A DNA stretch of 64,000 bases from Ignavibacterium sp. (GTDB lineage Bacteria > Bacteroidota > Ignavibacteria > Ignavibacteriales > Ignavibacteriaceae). Every line of letters starts with the position of its first letter. Positions within the stretch are counted from its first letter, which is position 1. A program made the translations under genes and the position numbers. Shown here in pieces: positions 1-8,945 of this stretch. The stretch lies in the NCBI RefSeq assembly GCF_025998815.1, contig NZ_AP026678.1:682001-746000 (forward strand). Reading direction: 5' to 3'. The notes under the pieces are model-generated. The model worked only from the letters and a program-made list of their open reading frames with translations, ran no database searches and was not told the DNA's origin.

Positions 1-590
1 TATTTTGCCTGTGGCCGGACTGCGTGATACAATCTCGGTACTGTTTCAAGATTATGATTAAGAATATCTGGTGGTGATTGCATAATTATTTCAAATGCAT
101 TTTCATCACCTTTAAAGTCAGGGATAAGAATTTCAACAGTGCAATCCGGTTTTCGTTCACGAATTAATCTTACACACTCTTTAAAAATTGTTGCTCCACC
201 ATCTTTCAGCTCATCACGATTGACTGAAGTAATTACAACATGTCTCAAATCCAATTCAATAACTGATTCAACAACACGGTAAGGTTCGTTCAAATCAAGT
301 TCATTTGGAATTCCAAGTTTTACATTACAAAAACCACAGCTTCGTGTGCAGGTATCACCTAAAATCATAAAAGTAGCTGAGCGATGATTCCAGCATTCTG
401 CAATGTTTGGACATCTGGCTTCTTCACAAACTGTGTTTAACTTTTGTCTTCGCATCAGATTCTTAACATCAGTGTAGTTTTCACCGGTCGGTAATTTTAC
501 TTTAAGCCACTCAGGTCTTTTTCCTAAATCCTGTCTGGACTTTTCAATTTGTTCTTTAAATGCTTTCTGATGTTGATTTATTTTCTGCAT
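1..590 (-). CDS. lipA: Lipoyl synthase LipA (partial, 3' end outside window)
   Basis: Radical SAM enzyme that inserts two sulfur atoms into protein-bound octanoyl groups to give lipoyl groups. Translating the minus strand from the ATG at 590 gives MQKINQHQKAFKEQ. The LipA-specific auxiliary cluster motif follows (C-x4-C-x5-C, in CEEARCPNIAEC), then the radical SAM motif C-x3-C-x2-C (CTRSCGFC) and the conserved stretch DLRHVVITSVNRDELKDGG. The frame is open to the window edge, so about 196 codons are seen and the C-terminus is missing. It lies 40 bp downstream of the E2 gene on the same strand and is probably the last visible gene of the operon, supplying the cofactor of the E2 encoded just upstream. 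Confidence 0.95.
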   Translation of the reverse strand, partial: MQKINQHQKAFKEQIEKSRQDLGKRPEWLKVKLPTGENYTDVKNLMRRQKLNTVCEEARCPNIAECWNHRSATFMILGDTCTRSCGFCNVKLGIPNELDLNEPYRVVESVIELDLRHVVITSVNRDELKDGGATIFKECVRLIRERKPDCTVEILIPDFKGDENAFEIIMQSPPDILNHNLETVPRLYHAVRPQAK

Positions 591-631
591 ATAGAATGAT
601 CTTTCATCTAATCAATTTAATATCAAATAAC

Positions 632-2326
632 TTAGTTAAAATTTTCCGGATCAAAATTCTCCAGAATATCTTTAATTGATTTCAGGAACAGTCCTCCTAA
701 CATACCATCAATCAGTCTATGATCGTGTGATAAAGTTAATGCAACAATATGTCTGACGGCTATTGAATCTAATCCATTAACTTCTACAACAACAGGTTTT
801 TTCTGAACGGTTCCGACACCAAGAATTGCAACCTCAGGTTGATTTATTATCGGTGTTCCGAAAATAGTTCCGAAGACGCCATAATTTGTAATTGTGAAAG
901 TTCCATTGGAAATGTCATCCGGTGTAAGCTTTTTGGTTCTTGCACGATTTGCTAAATCTGCGATTGCTTTTGCTAAACCGATTGTATTTCTTTCACCTGC
1001 TCCTTTGATGTTCGGAACTATCAATCCTGTTGGCTCAATTGCTACAGCTATTCCGAGATTAATAAATTTCTTTTGCAGGATTGTGTTTCCATCGATTGTT
1101 GAATTAAGAAGTGGATATTTTTTAAGTGACTTTACAACTGCATCGGCAATGAATGCCATATAAGTAAGTTTAACATTTTCTTTCTGCAGATACTCATCTT
1201 TTTTCTGATTAATAAAATTATGAATAAGAGTAATATCGGCTTCAATCATACTTGTAACATGAACTGAAGTATCGCGACTATGAACCATATGTTCCATTAT
1301 CTTCATTCTGATGTTATCCATTGGAATTTTAATAACATCGCTTGAGGAATATGTTGATGAAGTTTCAGGTACAAATGATGGCGCAGGGGCAGCAGTTTTG
1401 GTAATCTGTGGCTGAGAAGTCTGCGAGACAACTTCTTGTGTTTTAGTTGTCTTTGATTTTCTTTGTTCTATATATGCAAGAATATCTTTTTTTGTTACTC
1501 TTCCATCTATTCCGCTACCAGAAATTTTTCTTAATTCATCGAAGCTTACATTCTCTTTTTCAGCAATGCTTAAAACCAATGGTGAATAAAATCTGTCAGA
1601 TTCAGTTTTTAATTCTTCTCTGATATTTTCTGTAACTGAAAAGTTATCGTGCATCGAAACTGGTTCTTCTCTTCTAACTTCAGTAACCGGTTCTTTTTCT
1701 GTCACAGGTTTTGATATAACTACATCACTACCAACTGCCAGCTTTGCTACGATTGTTCCAACTTCAACTGTTTCCTGTTCACCCACGAGAATTTCAACTA
1801 AAGTTCCTTCTTCAGGTGATGGAATTTCTGTATCAACTTTATCTGTACTTATTTCAAAAATTGTTTCATCTTTCTTAACCTTATCGCCAACTTTCTTATG
1901 CCACTTGATTATTGTTCCTTCCATAACTGATTCGCCCATTTTAGGCATTGCGATTTCAATTATATTACCGTTAGAGGTTGCGGATGATGTTACAGATTGT
2001 GATTCAACTTTTTGCTCAACAACTTCCTCTACTTTTTGAACCGGAGGAACTTCTTCCACGATCTTTGGTTCTGTTTTTTGCACAACTTCACCACCTTCAG
2101 TTTGAAGTCTGGCAACAACAGTTCCTACTTCGACAGTCTCACCTTCATTTACCAGGATTTCAGATAAAACTCCATCTTCGGGAGCGGGAATTTCTGTATC
2201 AACTTTATCAGTGCTTATTTCAAAAATAATTTCATCTCGTTTTACTTTATCGCCAACTTTTTTATGCCATTTGATGATTGTGCCTTCATTAACACTTTCA
2301 CCCATCTTCGGCATTATGATATCCAT
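632..2326 (-). CDS. 2-oxoacid dehydrogenase E2, dihydrolipoyl acyltransferase with two lipoyl domains
   Basis: Core acyltransferase of a 2-oxoacid dehydrogenase complex, most likely the branched-chain one. Two biotinyl/lipoyl domains lie at about residues 1-74 and 123-196, each with the lipoylated lysine in STDKVDTEIP (K41 and K163). A peripheral-subunit-binding domain follows at about 248-287. The catalytic CAT domain runs from about 330 to 564 and carries the active-site motif HRLIDG at H536. The linkers are rich in Glu/Val/Pro or Ser/Thr/Pro. The two lipoyl domains are almost identical, which points to a fairly recent internal duplication or ongoing homogenisation. The gene follows the fused E1 by 43 bp, and lpdA (E3) is in the same operon, so the whole complex is encoded together. 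Pyruvate is a less likely substrate but is not excluded. Confidence 0.93.
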   Translation of the reverse strand: MDIIMPKMGESVNEGTIIKWHKKVGDKVKRDEIIFEISTDKVDTEIPAPEDGVLSEILVNEGETVEVGTVVARLQTEGGEVVQKTEPKIVEEVPPVQKVEEVVEQKVESQSVTSSATSNGNIIEIAMPKMGESVMEGTIIKWHKKVGDKVKKDETIFEISTDKVDTEIPSPEEGTLVEILVGEQETVEVGTIVAKLAVGSDVVISKPVTEKEPVTEVRREEPVSMHDNFSVTENIREELKTESDRFYSPLVLSIAEKENVSFDELRKISGSGIDGRVTKKDILAYIEQRKSKTTKTQEVVSQTSQPQITKTAAPAPSFVPETSSTYSSSDVIKIPMDNIRMKIMEHMVHSRDTSVHVTSMIEADITLIHNFINQKKDEYLQKENVKLTYMAFIADAVVKSLKKYPLLNSTIDGNTILQKKFINLGIAVAIEPTGLIVPNIKGAGERNTIGLAKAIADLANRARTKKLTPDDISNGTFTITNYGVFGTIFGTPIINQPEVAILGVGTVQKKPVVVEVNGLDSIAVRHIVALTLSHDHRLIDGMLGGLFLKSIKDILENFDPENFN

Positions 2327-2369
2327 TTTGTAACTCCTATAAAAATTTATTCAGACTTTTAATTGATTA

Positions 2370-4481
2370 TTAGTAGAGAATTAATTCTTTAATACCTCTA
2401 TAAATTTCTTCGCGACTCGGAAGCACAGCATTTTCAAGAATCGGTGAATATGGAATATGCGCATCTTTAGCTGCTATTCTTTTTACAGGTGCATCCAGAA
2501 ATCTGAAACACTTATCTGAAATCCGGGCTGCTATTTCTGCACCAAAACCTGCAGTGAAAGTATCTTCGTGAATGATTATAACCTTATTTGTTTTCTTTAC
2601 CGAGTTATAAATAGTTTCTTCATCCAAAGGAATGATTGTTCTGATATCAATTACTTCTACAGAATAACCATCTTCTTCTTCCAATTTCTTTGCAGCAATC
2701 ATCGCATCCCAGAAACTCACACCCCACGAAACAACTGTAACATCATTTCCTTCTTTAGCAACTTTAGCTTTTCCAAAAGGAATCAAATACTCTTCATCAG
2801 GTTCCGGCGACATTGCAAAACTTTGTCTGTATAATCCTTTGTGCTCACAGAAAAGAACCGGATCTTTAATTCTGCATGCTGTTTTAAGAAGTCCTTTAGC
2901 ATCGGCTGCATTTGAAGGATAAGCGATAAATATTCCCGGAACATGAGCAAAAATGGATTCGATGTTCTGGCTATGATACAAACCTCCGTGAATGTAACCA
3001 CCAACTGCAACTCTTGTAACAACAGGACTTTCCCACGCATTGTTAGATCGATATCTTATAGTAGCTAATTCGTCTTTCATTTGCATAAATGCAGGCCAGA
3101 TATAATCACCAAATTGAATTTCAACAACAGGTTTCAAACCTGTGAATGCCATACCGATTGCAACACCCATTATGCTTGCTTCTGCGAGTGGTGAATTGAA
3201 AACTCTTTTCCTTGTGAATCTTGTTGAGAGACCTTTTGTTGCAGTAAATACTCCACCTTTACCATCTTCAATATCTTCTCCAAATATGTACATATCAGGA
3301 TTTCGTTCCATCTCTTCGTGAAGTGCATGATTAATTGCATCGACCATCACTATTTTATTTCCGGATGGCTCATTCTTTTCATATTCTAATGATTCCCTAA
3401 AACCACTTTCATCATATACAAATTTTGTTGCGTCTTCAGGTTTTGGATCAGGTGCTTTGAATGCTCTGTCTGAAGCTTCGTTTATCTCATCAGTAATTTC
3501 TTTTTTGATTTCCGAATATTCTTCTTCAGTCAAAATTCCTTTAGCCATTAAAACTTTTGCAAACTTTTCAATCGGACATTTTTTCATATCCTCTTCAATT
3601 TCTTTTTCATCGCGATATTTTTTCTGATCATCTGAAGAAGAATGGGATTGAAGTCTTACAACTTCAGCTTCAATCAGTGCCGGACCTTTTCCACTTTTGA
3701 TATAATCTATTGCTTCCTGAACCTTTTCATAAGATTCAAAAAAATCAGTTCCATCAATTTTTAATCTGTGTAAAGTTCCAAAGCCTGCCATCATTTCAGC
3801 AATTGAATGACCTTTGCCTCCGCTTTGAGCACTCACAGGAACTGATATAGCATATTTGTTATTCTGAATTACAAACAACACAGGCAACTTTTCCCTGCTT
3901 GCCCAGTTTACTGCTTCGTGAAATTCACCCTGACTTGTAGTTCCTTCACCGCTACTTACATATGAAATATTTCTTTCGCCTCTTTTCACAGAAGCCAATG
4001 CAGTTCCAACAGCTTGTAAAAATTGTGTCCCTGTTGGAGAAGATTGAGTTGGCAGATTAATTCTTTTTGAACCCCAGTGCACTGGTAATTGTCTTCCACC
4101 ACTTGCAGGGTCAGTTGCTTTTGCGAATGTTTGAAGGAATACTTCTTCCGGAGTAATTCCTGATGTCAATACAGTACCTAAATCTCTGTAATATGGAAAT
4201 AACCAATCTTTATTTGGATTGAGCGAAATTCCAATCGCAACCTGAACAGCTTCGTGTCCGGATGCAGCAATATGAAAAAATGTTTTACCCTGCCTTAATA
4301 GGTTCATTGCTTTGTTATCAAGTGTCCTTGTTCTTAACATCATTCTCAAAACATGCAACAGCTCATCCTTTGTGAACTCCTTATTACCGGCTTTTATTTT
4401 CGCAATCATAGATTTACCGTTTGTTGGCTTTAGCGATGATTTCACTTTTGTTTTCTGTGTGTTTGTTTTTTTTGTCATCAA
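2370..4481 (-). CDS. 2-oxoacid dehydrogenase E1, fused alpha and beta subunits (branched-chain type)
   Basis: Thiamine-diphosphate-dependent decarboxylase that feeds acyl groups to the E2 downstream. Residues 1 to about 350 are the alpha part. They carry the cofactor-binding stretch GEGTTSQGEFHEA (GEG at 178-180) ending in NN at 207-208. From about 374 the beta part begins (VMVDAINHALHEEMERNPDMYI) and runs to residue 703, including PLAEASIMGVAIGMA. The fusion of both subunits in one chain of about 700 residues is common in Bacteroidota and relatives. The similarity pattern (AASGHEAVQVAIG in the alpha part) suits 2-oxoisovalerate dehydrogenase better than pyruvate dehydrogenase. A lysine-rich N-terminal stretch of about 30 residues precedes the domain. 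The gene starts 8 bp after the lipB stop. Confidence 0.92.
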   Translation of the reverse strand: MMTKKTNTQKTKVKSSLKPTNGKSMIAKIKAGNKEFTKDELLHVLRMMLRTRTLDNKAMNLLRQGKTFFHIAASGHEAVQVAIGISLNPNKDWLFPYYRDLGTVLTSGITPEEVFLQTFAKATDPASGGRQLPVHWGSKRINLPTQSSPTGTQFLQAVGTALASVKRGERNISYVSSGEGTTSQGEFHEAVNWASREKLPVLFVIQNNKYAISVPVSAQSGGKGHSIAEMMAGFGTLHRLKIDGTDFFESYEKVQEAIDYIKSGKGPALIEAEVVRLQSHSSSDDQKKYRDEKEIEEDMKKCPIEKFAKVLMAKGILTEEEYSEIKKEITDEINEASDRAFKAPDPKPEDATKFVYDESGFRESLEYEKNEPSGNKIVMVDAINHALHEEMERNPDMYIFGEDIEDGKGGVFTATKGLSTRFTRKRVFNSPLAEASIMGVAIGMAFTGLKPVVEIQFGDYIWPAFMQMKDELATIRYRSNNAWESPVVTRVAVGGYIHGGLYHSQNIESIFAHVPGIFIAYPSNAADAKGLLKTACRIKDPVLFCEHKGLYRQSFAMSPEPDEEYLIPFGKAKVAKEGNDVTVVSWGVSFWDAMIAAKKLEEEDGYSVEVIDIRTIIPLDEETIYNSVKKTNKVIIIHEDTFTAGFGAEIAARISDKCFRFLDAPVKRIAAKDAHIPYSPILENAVLPSREEIYRGIKELILY

Positions 4482-4489
4482 AAAACCTT

Positions 4490-5182
4490 TCAGTTTTTTA
4501 CAGTTGGATTTAATAAACTTTCTTTAGGAATAAATTCAACTTCTGTATAGTTAAATTCATTCATAAAATGATGAAGCAATTTTTCTTTTACTTCGTTAAT
4601 TGGAATTCCGCAGCCAAGTTCTTTCTGAAGTGATGTAACACTTTTGTCTGAAATTCCACAGGGAATTATTCCATTAAACAAATCGAGATTAGTATTCACA
4701 TTGAAGGCAAAACCGTGCATCGTTACCCAGCGACTGATTTTTATTCCTATTGCTGCGATTTTTCTATCTTCAATCCATACACCAGTATATCCCTCAATTC
4801 TTCCGGCTGTAAGTCCATAATCATTACAAACTTTTATTATGACTTCTTCAAGTGTGCGAAGATATTTGTGAGAGTCCTGATGCCAGTCAGTTAATTTGAT
4901 AATCGGATAACCAACAATTTGTCCGGGTCCGTGATAAGTTATATCTCCGCCTCTATCGATATTATAAACAGAGATATGATTTTTCTCGAGAAAATCTTTT
5001 CCACCGACTAAATTTTCAATGTGTGCAGTTTTACCAAGAGTATAAGTATTCGGATGTTCAAGTAAAAGTAAAGTGTCTGAAATAATATCCTCTATTCTTT
5101 GCTTATGAAGAAGATATTGTAAATCCCATGCTTCTTTATAATCAATAAATTCGAGATCGCAATATGTTAATTGTCTATTCAT
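4490..5182 (-). CDS. lipB: Octanoyltransferase LipB
   Basis: Transfers octanoate from acyl carrier protein to lipoyl-dependent proteins, the step before LipA. The family signature RGGDITYHGPGQIVGYPI is at residues 77-94. The catalytic lysine region is AAIGIKIS (K148) and the catalytic cysteine is C175 in GIIPCGISDKS. The length of 230 residues is normal. The ATG start at 5182 lies inside the 3' end of the HEPN gene (8-nt overlap), so translation is probably coupled to that gene. Together with lipA, E1, E2 and lpdA it forms a self-sufficient unit for making and loading the lipoylated complex. Confidence 0.95.
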   Translation of the reverse strand: MNRQLTYCDLEFIDYKEAWDLQYLLHKQRIEDIISDTLLLLEHPNTYTLGKTAHIENLVGGKDFLEKNHISVYNIDRGGDITYHGPGQIVGYPIIKLTDWHQDSHKYLRTLEEVIIKVCNDYGLTAGRIEGYTGVWIEDRKIAAIGIKISRWVTMHGFAFNVNTNLDLFNGIIPCGISDKSVTSLQKELGCGIPINEVKEKLLHHFMNEFNYTEVEFIPKESLLNPTVKN

Positions 5183-5618
5183 TCGAAATATATCGATTAG
5201 CGTATTTGATAGTTTTATTAATCACATCAATTAGTTCAGGTGTTAGTTTCAAAAGTTCATCAAAATTATCAATTAGGTTTTCTTCAAGGTATTCGTGAAC
5301 AATTTCATTTCGTAAATCTCTGATTGAATTAAAAATATTAATATCATTGATTAAATTTCTTTTATGAGCATTGTTGACTGTGTCTATTAAAGTTCCTTGA
5401 GGTTCAAATTCAATATCATCTAAAGATCTAAAAACTTTACGGACTAAAAAATCAATCGACCGAGCAAATCTTCCTGAGAGAGTTTCAAAATTATCTAATT
5501 CAGTTTCGCGGTAAGAATCTTTAATTCCAATTGATTTACAGATGTTAAAAGACCTTTCGAGCCATTTTAATTGTTTATTAAGTGATTCAATATTTTGTTT
5601 TAATATTTGATTACTCAT
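5175..5618 (-). CDS. HEPN-domain protein (HepT / HI0074-like), partner of the MNT protein
   Basis: Helical protein of 147 residues belonging to the HEPN group that pairs with minimal nucleotidyltransferases. The motif R-x4-H-x-Y is complete: R103, H108 and Y110 in RNEIVHEY. In HepT toxins this is the RNase active site and the tyrosine is the target of AMPylation by the partner. Here the motif is seen directly; toxicity is inferred. The start overlaps the stop of the MNT gene by 4 nt and the end overlaps lipB by 8 nt, so the pair is translationally embedded in the dehydrogenase operon. It could instead act as a housekeeping nucleotidyltransferase substrate-binding subunit of the HI0073/HI0074 kind. 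Confidence 0.85.
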   Translation of the reverse strand: MSNQILKQNIESLNKQLKWLERSFNICKSIGIKDSYRETELDNFETLSGRFARSIDFLVRKVFRSLDDIEFEPQGTLIDTVNNAHKRNLINDINIFNSIRDLRNEIVHEYLEENLIDNFDELLKLTPELIDVINKTIKYANRYISNE

Positions 5619-5899
5619 AATAAAACTGCTTCTGATCTTACCTTTGTGATAAACGGATCATCTGAACTGCCATTATCAAGAATAATATCTATTCTCTGTT
5701 CACCGAATTTATTATAAAATGCTCTTTTAATTTTTCTTAAATCTTTTTTAGTCAACTTTTTAGATACAACAAGTAAATCAATATCTCCACCTCTTCTATC
5801 ATCGAACAACCTTGAACCAAAAAGATATAATTTGGCATCAGGGTCTATTTCTCTTAAAGCTTCTCGCAAAATTTCTATTTCGGCTTTGCTTAGTCTCAT
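5615..5899 (-). CDS. Minimal nucleotidyltransferase (MntA / HI0073-like)
   Basis: Small (94 residues) DNA-polymerase-beta-type nucleotidyltransferase. The catalytic pattern is GS (28-29), then nine residues, then D39-I-D41, within RLFDDRRGGDIDLLVV. Proteins of this kind sit beside HEPN proteins. In the MntA-HepT systems studied, the nucleotidyltransferase AMPylates and silences the HEPN RNase. It starts 12 bp after the lpdA stop and overlaps the HEPN gene by 4 nt, the standard arrangement of the pair. The spacing before the catalytic DxD (nine residues) is that of the GGDIDL subgroup rather than the ten residues common in chromosomal MntA. Confidence 0.87.
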   Translation of the reverse strand: MRLSKAEIEILREALREIDPDAKLYLFGSRLFDDRRGGDIDLLVVSKKLTKKDLRKIKRAFYNKFGEQRIDIILDNGSSDDPFITKVRSEAVLL

Positions 5900-5911
5900 A
5901 TTCTTTACTCA

Positions 5912-7315
5912 TCAAATATGAATTGCCTCTCCGTAAGCATTTGCTGCTGCTTCCATTATTGATTCAGACAAAGTCGGATGAGCGTGAACAGTTTTAATAA
6001 TTGAATGACCTGTTGCTTCAAGTGCTCTTGCTAGCGCAACCTCTGCAATTAATTCAGTAGCTTCACTACCAATTATATGTCCACCTAATATTTCACCATA
6101 CTTTGCATCAAAAATTAATTTAACAAATCCTTCTCTTTCCCCAACTGCAAATGCTTTTCCGCTTGCCATAAAAGGAAACTTACCAACTTTAATTTCGTAA
6201 CCAAGTTCCTTTGCTTTTTGCTCTGTTAATCCAACACTGGCAACTTGTGGCTGACAATATGTACAACCCGGAATGTTATCATAATCAATTGGTGGATTTT
6301 TAATTCCCTTTATGCCTTCAACACAATGTATTCCTTCTGCTGATGCAACATGTGCTAACCATGGTGGACCGATAACATCGCCAATTGCATAAATATTCGG
6401 AATATTCGTTTGGTAAGTATTCTTATCAACTTTAATATGATTTTTGAATATCTCAATTCCAAGTTCTTCGAGTCCGAAACCTTCAACATTTCCAACGACA
6501 CCAATTGCATTTAATAATTTCTCTGCAGAGAGTTCTATCTTCTTACCATTCTGATTAATTGTAACAATTACTTTTTTCCCTTTTACTTCTGCCTTTTCAA
6601 CGGTTGCTTTAGTATAAATCTCGATTCCTCTTTTCTTAAAATTCTTTTCGAGAGTTTGAGATACTTCTTTATCTTCTATTGGAAGAATATTATCAAGCAT
6701 TTCAACAACTGTTACCTTTGTACCAAGCACACTGTAAAAGTATGCGAATTCAATCCCGATAGCACCGGCACCAATAACAATCAGTTCTTTCGGCAAATCT
6801 TCAAGTATCATTGCCTCTGTACTGGTAATGATATTTTTTCTATCTACAGGAATTTGTGGAATAGTTCGTGGTCGTGCACCTGTTGCAATTATTATTTTAT
6901 CAGCAATGATAGAATCAATCTTTTTTCCATCTTTATCAAACACATCAATCTGGTTATGACTGATGAGTTTACCAAAACCTCTTATTCTGTCAACTTTATT
7001 TTTCTTAACAAGAAGTTCTACATTTTTAGAAATGCGATCTGCGATATCACGACTTCGCTTGATAATGTCTTTGAAAGAGAATGTCAATTCTTTGGCAGTG
7101 ATGCCGAAATCTTTACCATGATTTTTAAATGTATCGTATATCTCGGCATTTTTTAACAAGGATTTTGTTGGAATACAGCCCCAATTCAAACAAATACCGC
7201 CTAAATTATCCTTATCAATAACAACTGTTTTGAAACCAAGCTGACCAGCCCGAATTGCAGCAACATAGCCACCCGGTCCGCCACCGAGGACGGCAATTTG
7301 ATAATGATTTGCCAT
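5912..7315 (-). CDS. lpdA: Dihydrolipoyl dehydrogenase (E3)
   Basis: FAD-dependent enzyme that reoxidises dihydrolipoyl groups with NAD+. The FAD-binding motif GGGPGGYVAA is at 11-20. The redox-active disulfide is C42-C47 in GGICLNWGCIPTKS. A second Rossmann motif, GAGAIGIEFA, binds NAD. The dimerisation domain carries the catalytic HPTLSE near the C-terminus. The length of 467 residues is typical. It is the first gene of the operon that also holds lipB, E1, E2 and lipA. The 192-bp gap to the divergent gene starting at 7508 should contain the operon promoter; no convincing motif was identified there. Confidence 0.96.
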   Translation of the reverse strand: MANHYQIAVLGGGPGGYVAAIRAGQLGFKTVVIDKDNLGGICLNWGCIPTKSLLKNAEIYDTFKNHGKDFGITAKELTFSFKDIIKRSRDIADRISKNVELLVKKNKVDRIRGFGKLISHNQIDVFDKDGKKIDSIIADKIIIATGARPRTIPQIPVDRKNIITSTEAMILEDLPKELIVIGAGAIGIEFAYFYSVLGTKVTVVEMLDNILPIEDKEVSQTLEKNFKKRGIEIYTKATVEKAEVKGKKVIVTINQNGKKIELSAEKLLNAIGVVGNVEGFGLEELGIEIFKNHIKVDKNTYQTNIPNIYAIGDVIGPPWLAHVASAEGIHCVEGIKGIKNPPIDYDNIPGCTYCQPQVASVGLTEQKAKELGYEIKVGKFPFMASGKAFAVGEREGFVKLIFDAKYGEILGGHIIGSEATELIAEVALARALEATGHSIIKTVHAHPTLSESIMEAAANAYGEAIHI

Positions 7316-7507
7316 TAAAAATTTTCCTGATTAGTTATTAATTGCGAAACAAATATAAAAACTCACTTTTAATAATTAAACCTTATTAACAGGTTTTATG
7401 ACTTTTGAGTTCAGAAAGATCTCATTTGAGTATTAACCCAACATTTTTTATATAATATTGAATAAAAGTTGCTTTTCCTTAGTTTAGTTAAAGAAAATAA
7501 AATCTAC

Positions 7508-8563
7508 ATGAAAGATAATTTTACACATTTGCAAAACAATTCTTTATCTGCTAAAGATTTATCCATTTTCCGTATAACAGCGTTATGGGCTTTCAGTGAA
7601 TCTGCTTTTGGAGGAATACTTCACGCTCTGTCATTACCATTTCGTGGAGCGTTTATAAATGCTGCAGCAGTTCTGTTTATTTCCTTAATTGCTTTGTTCT
7701 CGGAAAAAAGTAAAGAAATCCTAAAAGCTACATTGATTGTAATATTGGTTAAAGCTGCCGTTAGTCCACACTCACCTTTAACAGCATATCTTGCTGTTTT
7801 TATTCAGGGACTTTTGGGTTTTCTGGTTTTTTACAATAAAAAGTTTTTCAGATTGTCGGCTCTCATACTCGGAATACTTACTCTTTTATATTCCGGTATT
7901 CAGAAAATAATTGTGTTAACAGTACTATTCGGAAACACATTATGGAAATCAATTAATATTTTTATAAAAGGAGTAAGCAATGAATTTTTACAAATCGGTA
8001 TTCATCCTGATTTGAATTATAGTTTAATTATAATTTTAAGTTATGTTGGAATTCATGTGATTGTGGGAATTATAATAGGTTTGTATGCAGGTAAATTGCC
8101 AGATAAGATTAAACTTTACTCTGAAACATTGCAAAAAATTAATTTCAGCGACAATGTTGATGCAATACCTAAAAAAGATAAAAGAAAAAAGAAACGTTTA
8201 TGGATTTTAAGACCAACAGGTTTGATAATAATTATAATTTCTTTAATTGTTTTATTATTAACTTTTTTGTTTCCTGAATATTCCGATACTAGATATGAAG
8301 TACTTGTAATGATTATTCGCTCTCTGATCCTGACATTTATCTGGTATGTTTTTCTTTCAACTTTTTTCAGAAAACTATTCCAAAAATTTCTTAACAGGAA
8401 TAAATCTAAATATGCTGAAGAAGTTAATGAGATGCTGAATCTTTTTCCTCAATTCAGAAAAATAGTTGCCTTCTGCTGGAAAGATTCTCAATCAGAAAGA
8501 GGTATAAAAAGAATAAAATATTTTTTATCAAGATCTTTTTATTATCTGTTACTTAGTAATTAA
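7508..8563 (+). CDS. Polytopic membrane protein of unknown function
   Basis: No family was recognised with certainty. The first ATG at 7508 gives 351 residues; a longer frame exists only from a TTG at 7469. The N-terminal half has about five hydrophobic segments (for example GAFINAAAVLFISLIALF, LGFLVFYNKKF and TLLYSGIQKIIVLTVLFG), then one more near residue 180. A lysine-rich cytoplasmic linker (KKDKRKKKRLWI, about 220-233) precedes two further hydrophobic segments. The compact hydrophobic N-terminal region resembles substrate-binding membrane components such as ECF S-subunits, but no EcfA or EcfT gene is nearby. The AhpD-like gene follows by 22 bp and may be co-transcribed. Confidence 0.7.
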   Translation: MKDNFTHLQNNSLSAKDLSIFRITALWAFSESAFGGILHALSLPFRGAFINAAAVLFISLIALFSEKSKEILKATLIVILVKAAVSPHSPLTAYLAVFIQGLLGFLVFYNKKFFRLSALILGILTLLYSGIQKIIVLTVLFGNTLWKSINIFIKGVSNEFLQIGIHPDLNYSLIIILSYVGIHVIVGIIIGLYAGKLPDKIKLYSETLQKINFSDNVDAIPKKDKRKKKRLWILRPTGLIIIIISLIVLLLTFLFPEYSDTRYEVLVMIIRSLILTFIWYVFLSTFFRKLFQKFLNRNKSKYAEEVNEMLNLFPQFRKIVAFCWKDSQSERGIKRIKYFLSRSFYYLLLSN

Positions 8564-8585
8564 ACACAAATAAAGGAGCATTGCA

Positions 8586-8900
8586 ATGAGTGATTTACCA
8601 AAAAGATTTGAAAAGTTTCAGAAGGATTTTCCTGATGTAGCAAACGCTTACGAACAACTTGGTAAAGCGGTTCACAAAGCAGGTCCGTTGAATGATAAAA
8701 CCAGAGCATTAATTAAACTGGCAATTTCTACAGGCGCCAGACTTGAAGGTGCAGTTCATTCACATACCAGAAAAGCACTCGAGGTTGGTTGTTCAAAAGA
8801 AGAAATTATGCAGACAGTAATGCTTGCACTACCAACGATTGGTTTGCCTTCAACAATGGCAGCTATGAGTTGGGTTGAAGATGTATTAGAGAAAAAATAA
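8586..8900 (+). CDS. Carboxymuconolactone decarboxylase / AhpD-like protein without the CxxC pair
   Basis: Small all-helical protein of the carboxymuconolactone decarboxylase family (104 residues). The family core is present: ALIKLAISTGARLEGAVHSHTRKALEVG, then the helix EEIMQTVMLALPTIGLPSTMAAM. In peroxidase-active AhpD proteins a CxxCH motif sits where this protein has AVHSH, so the redox cysteines are absent; the histidines remain. A lone Cys is found in GCSKEE. Start supported by AAGGAG just upstream of the ATG at 8586. Proteins of this subgroup often accompany sulfur-trafficking genes, and the sulfur operon is convergent immediately downstream, but a functional link is only inference. Confidence 0.85.
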   Translation: MSDLPKRFEKFQKDFPDVANAYEQLGKAVHKAGPLNDKTRALIKLAISTGARLEGAVHSHTRKALEVGCSKEEIMQTVMLALPTIGLPSTMAAMSWVEDVLEKK

Positions 8901-8925
8901 AAGGCATCTATAATCGATGCCTTTT
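8899..8925. terminator. Bidirectional intrinsic terminator between convergent genes
   Basis: A perfect 10-bp inverted repeat (AAAAGGCATC, 7-nt loop, GATGCCTTTT) lies immediately after the AhpD-like stop and 20 bp before the stop of the opposing porin gene. T or A runs flank it on both sides, so it can end transcription from either direction. Confidence 0.8.
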
Positions 8926-8945
8926 GATAAAAAGAGATAATTGGT

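Noticed and set aside
7469-7507. N-terminal extension of the unknown membrane protein from a TTG start
   Set aside because: No ribosome binding site was evident for the TTG, whereas an ATG at 7508 follows an A/G-rich stretch.
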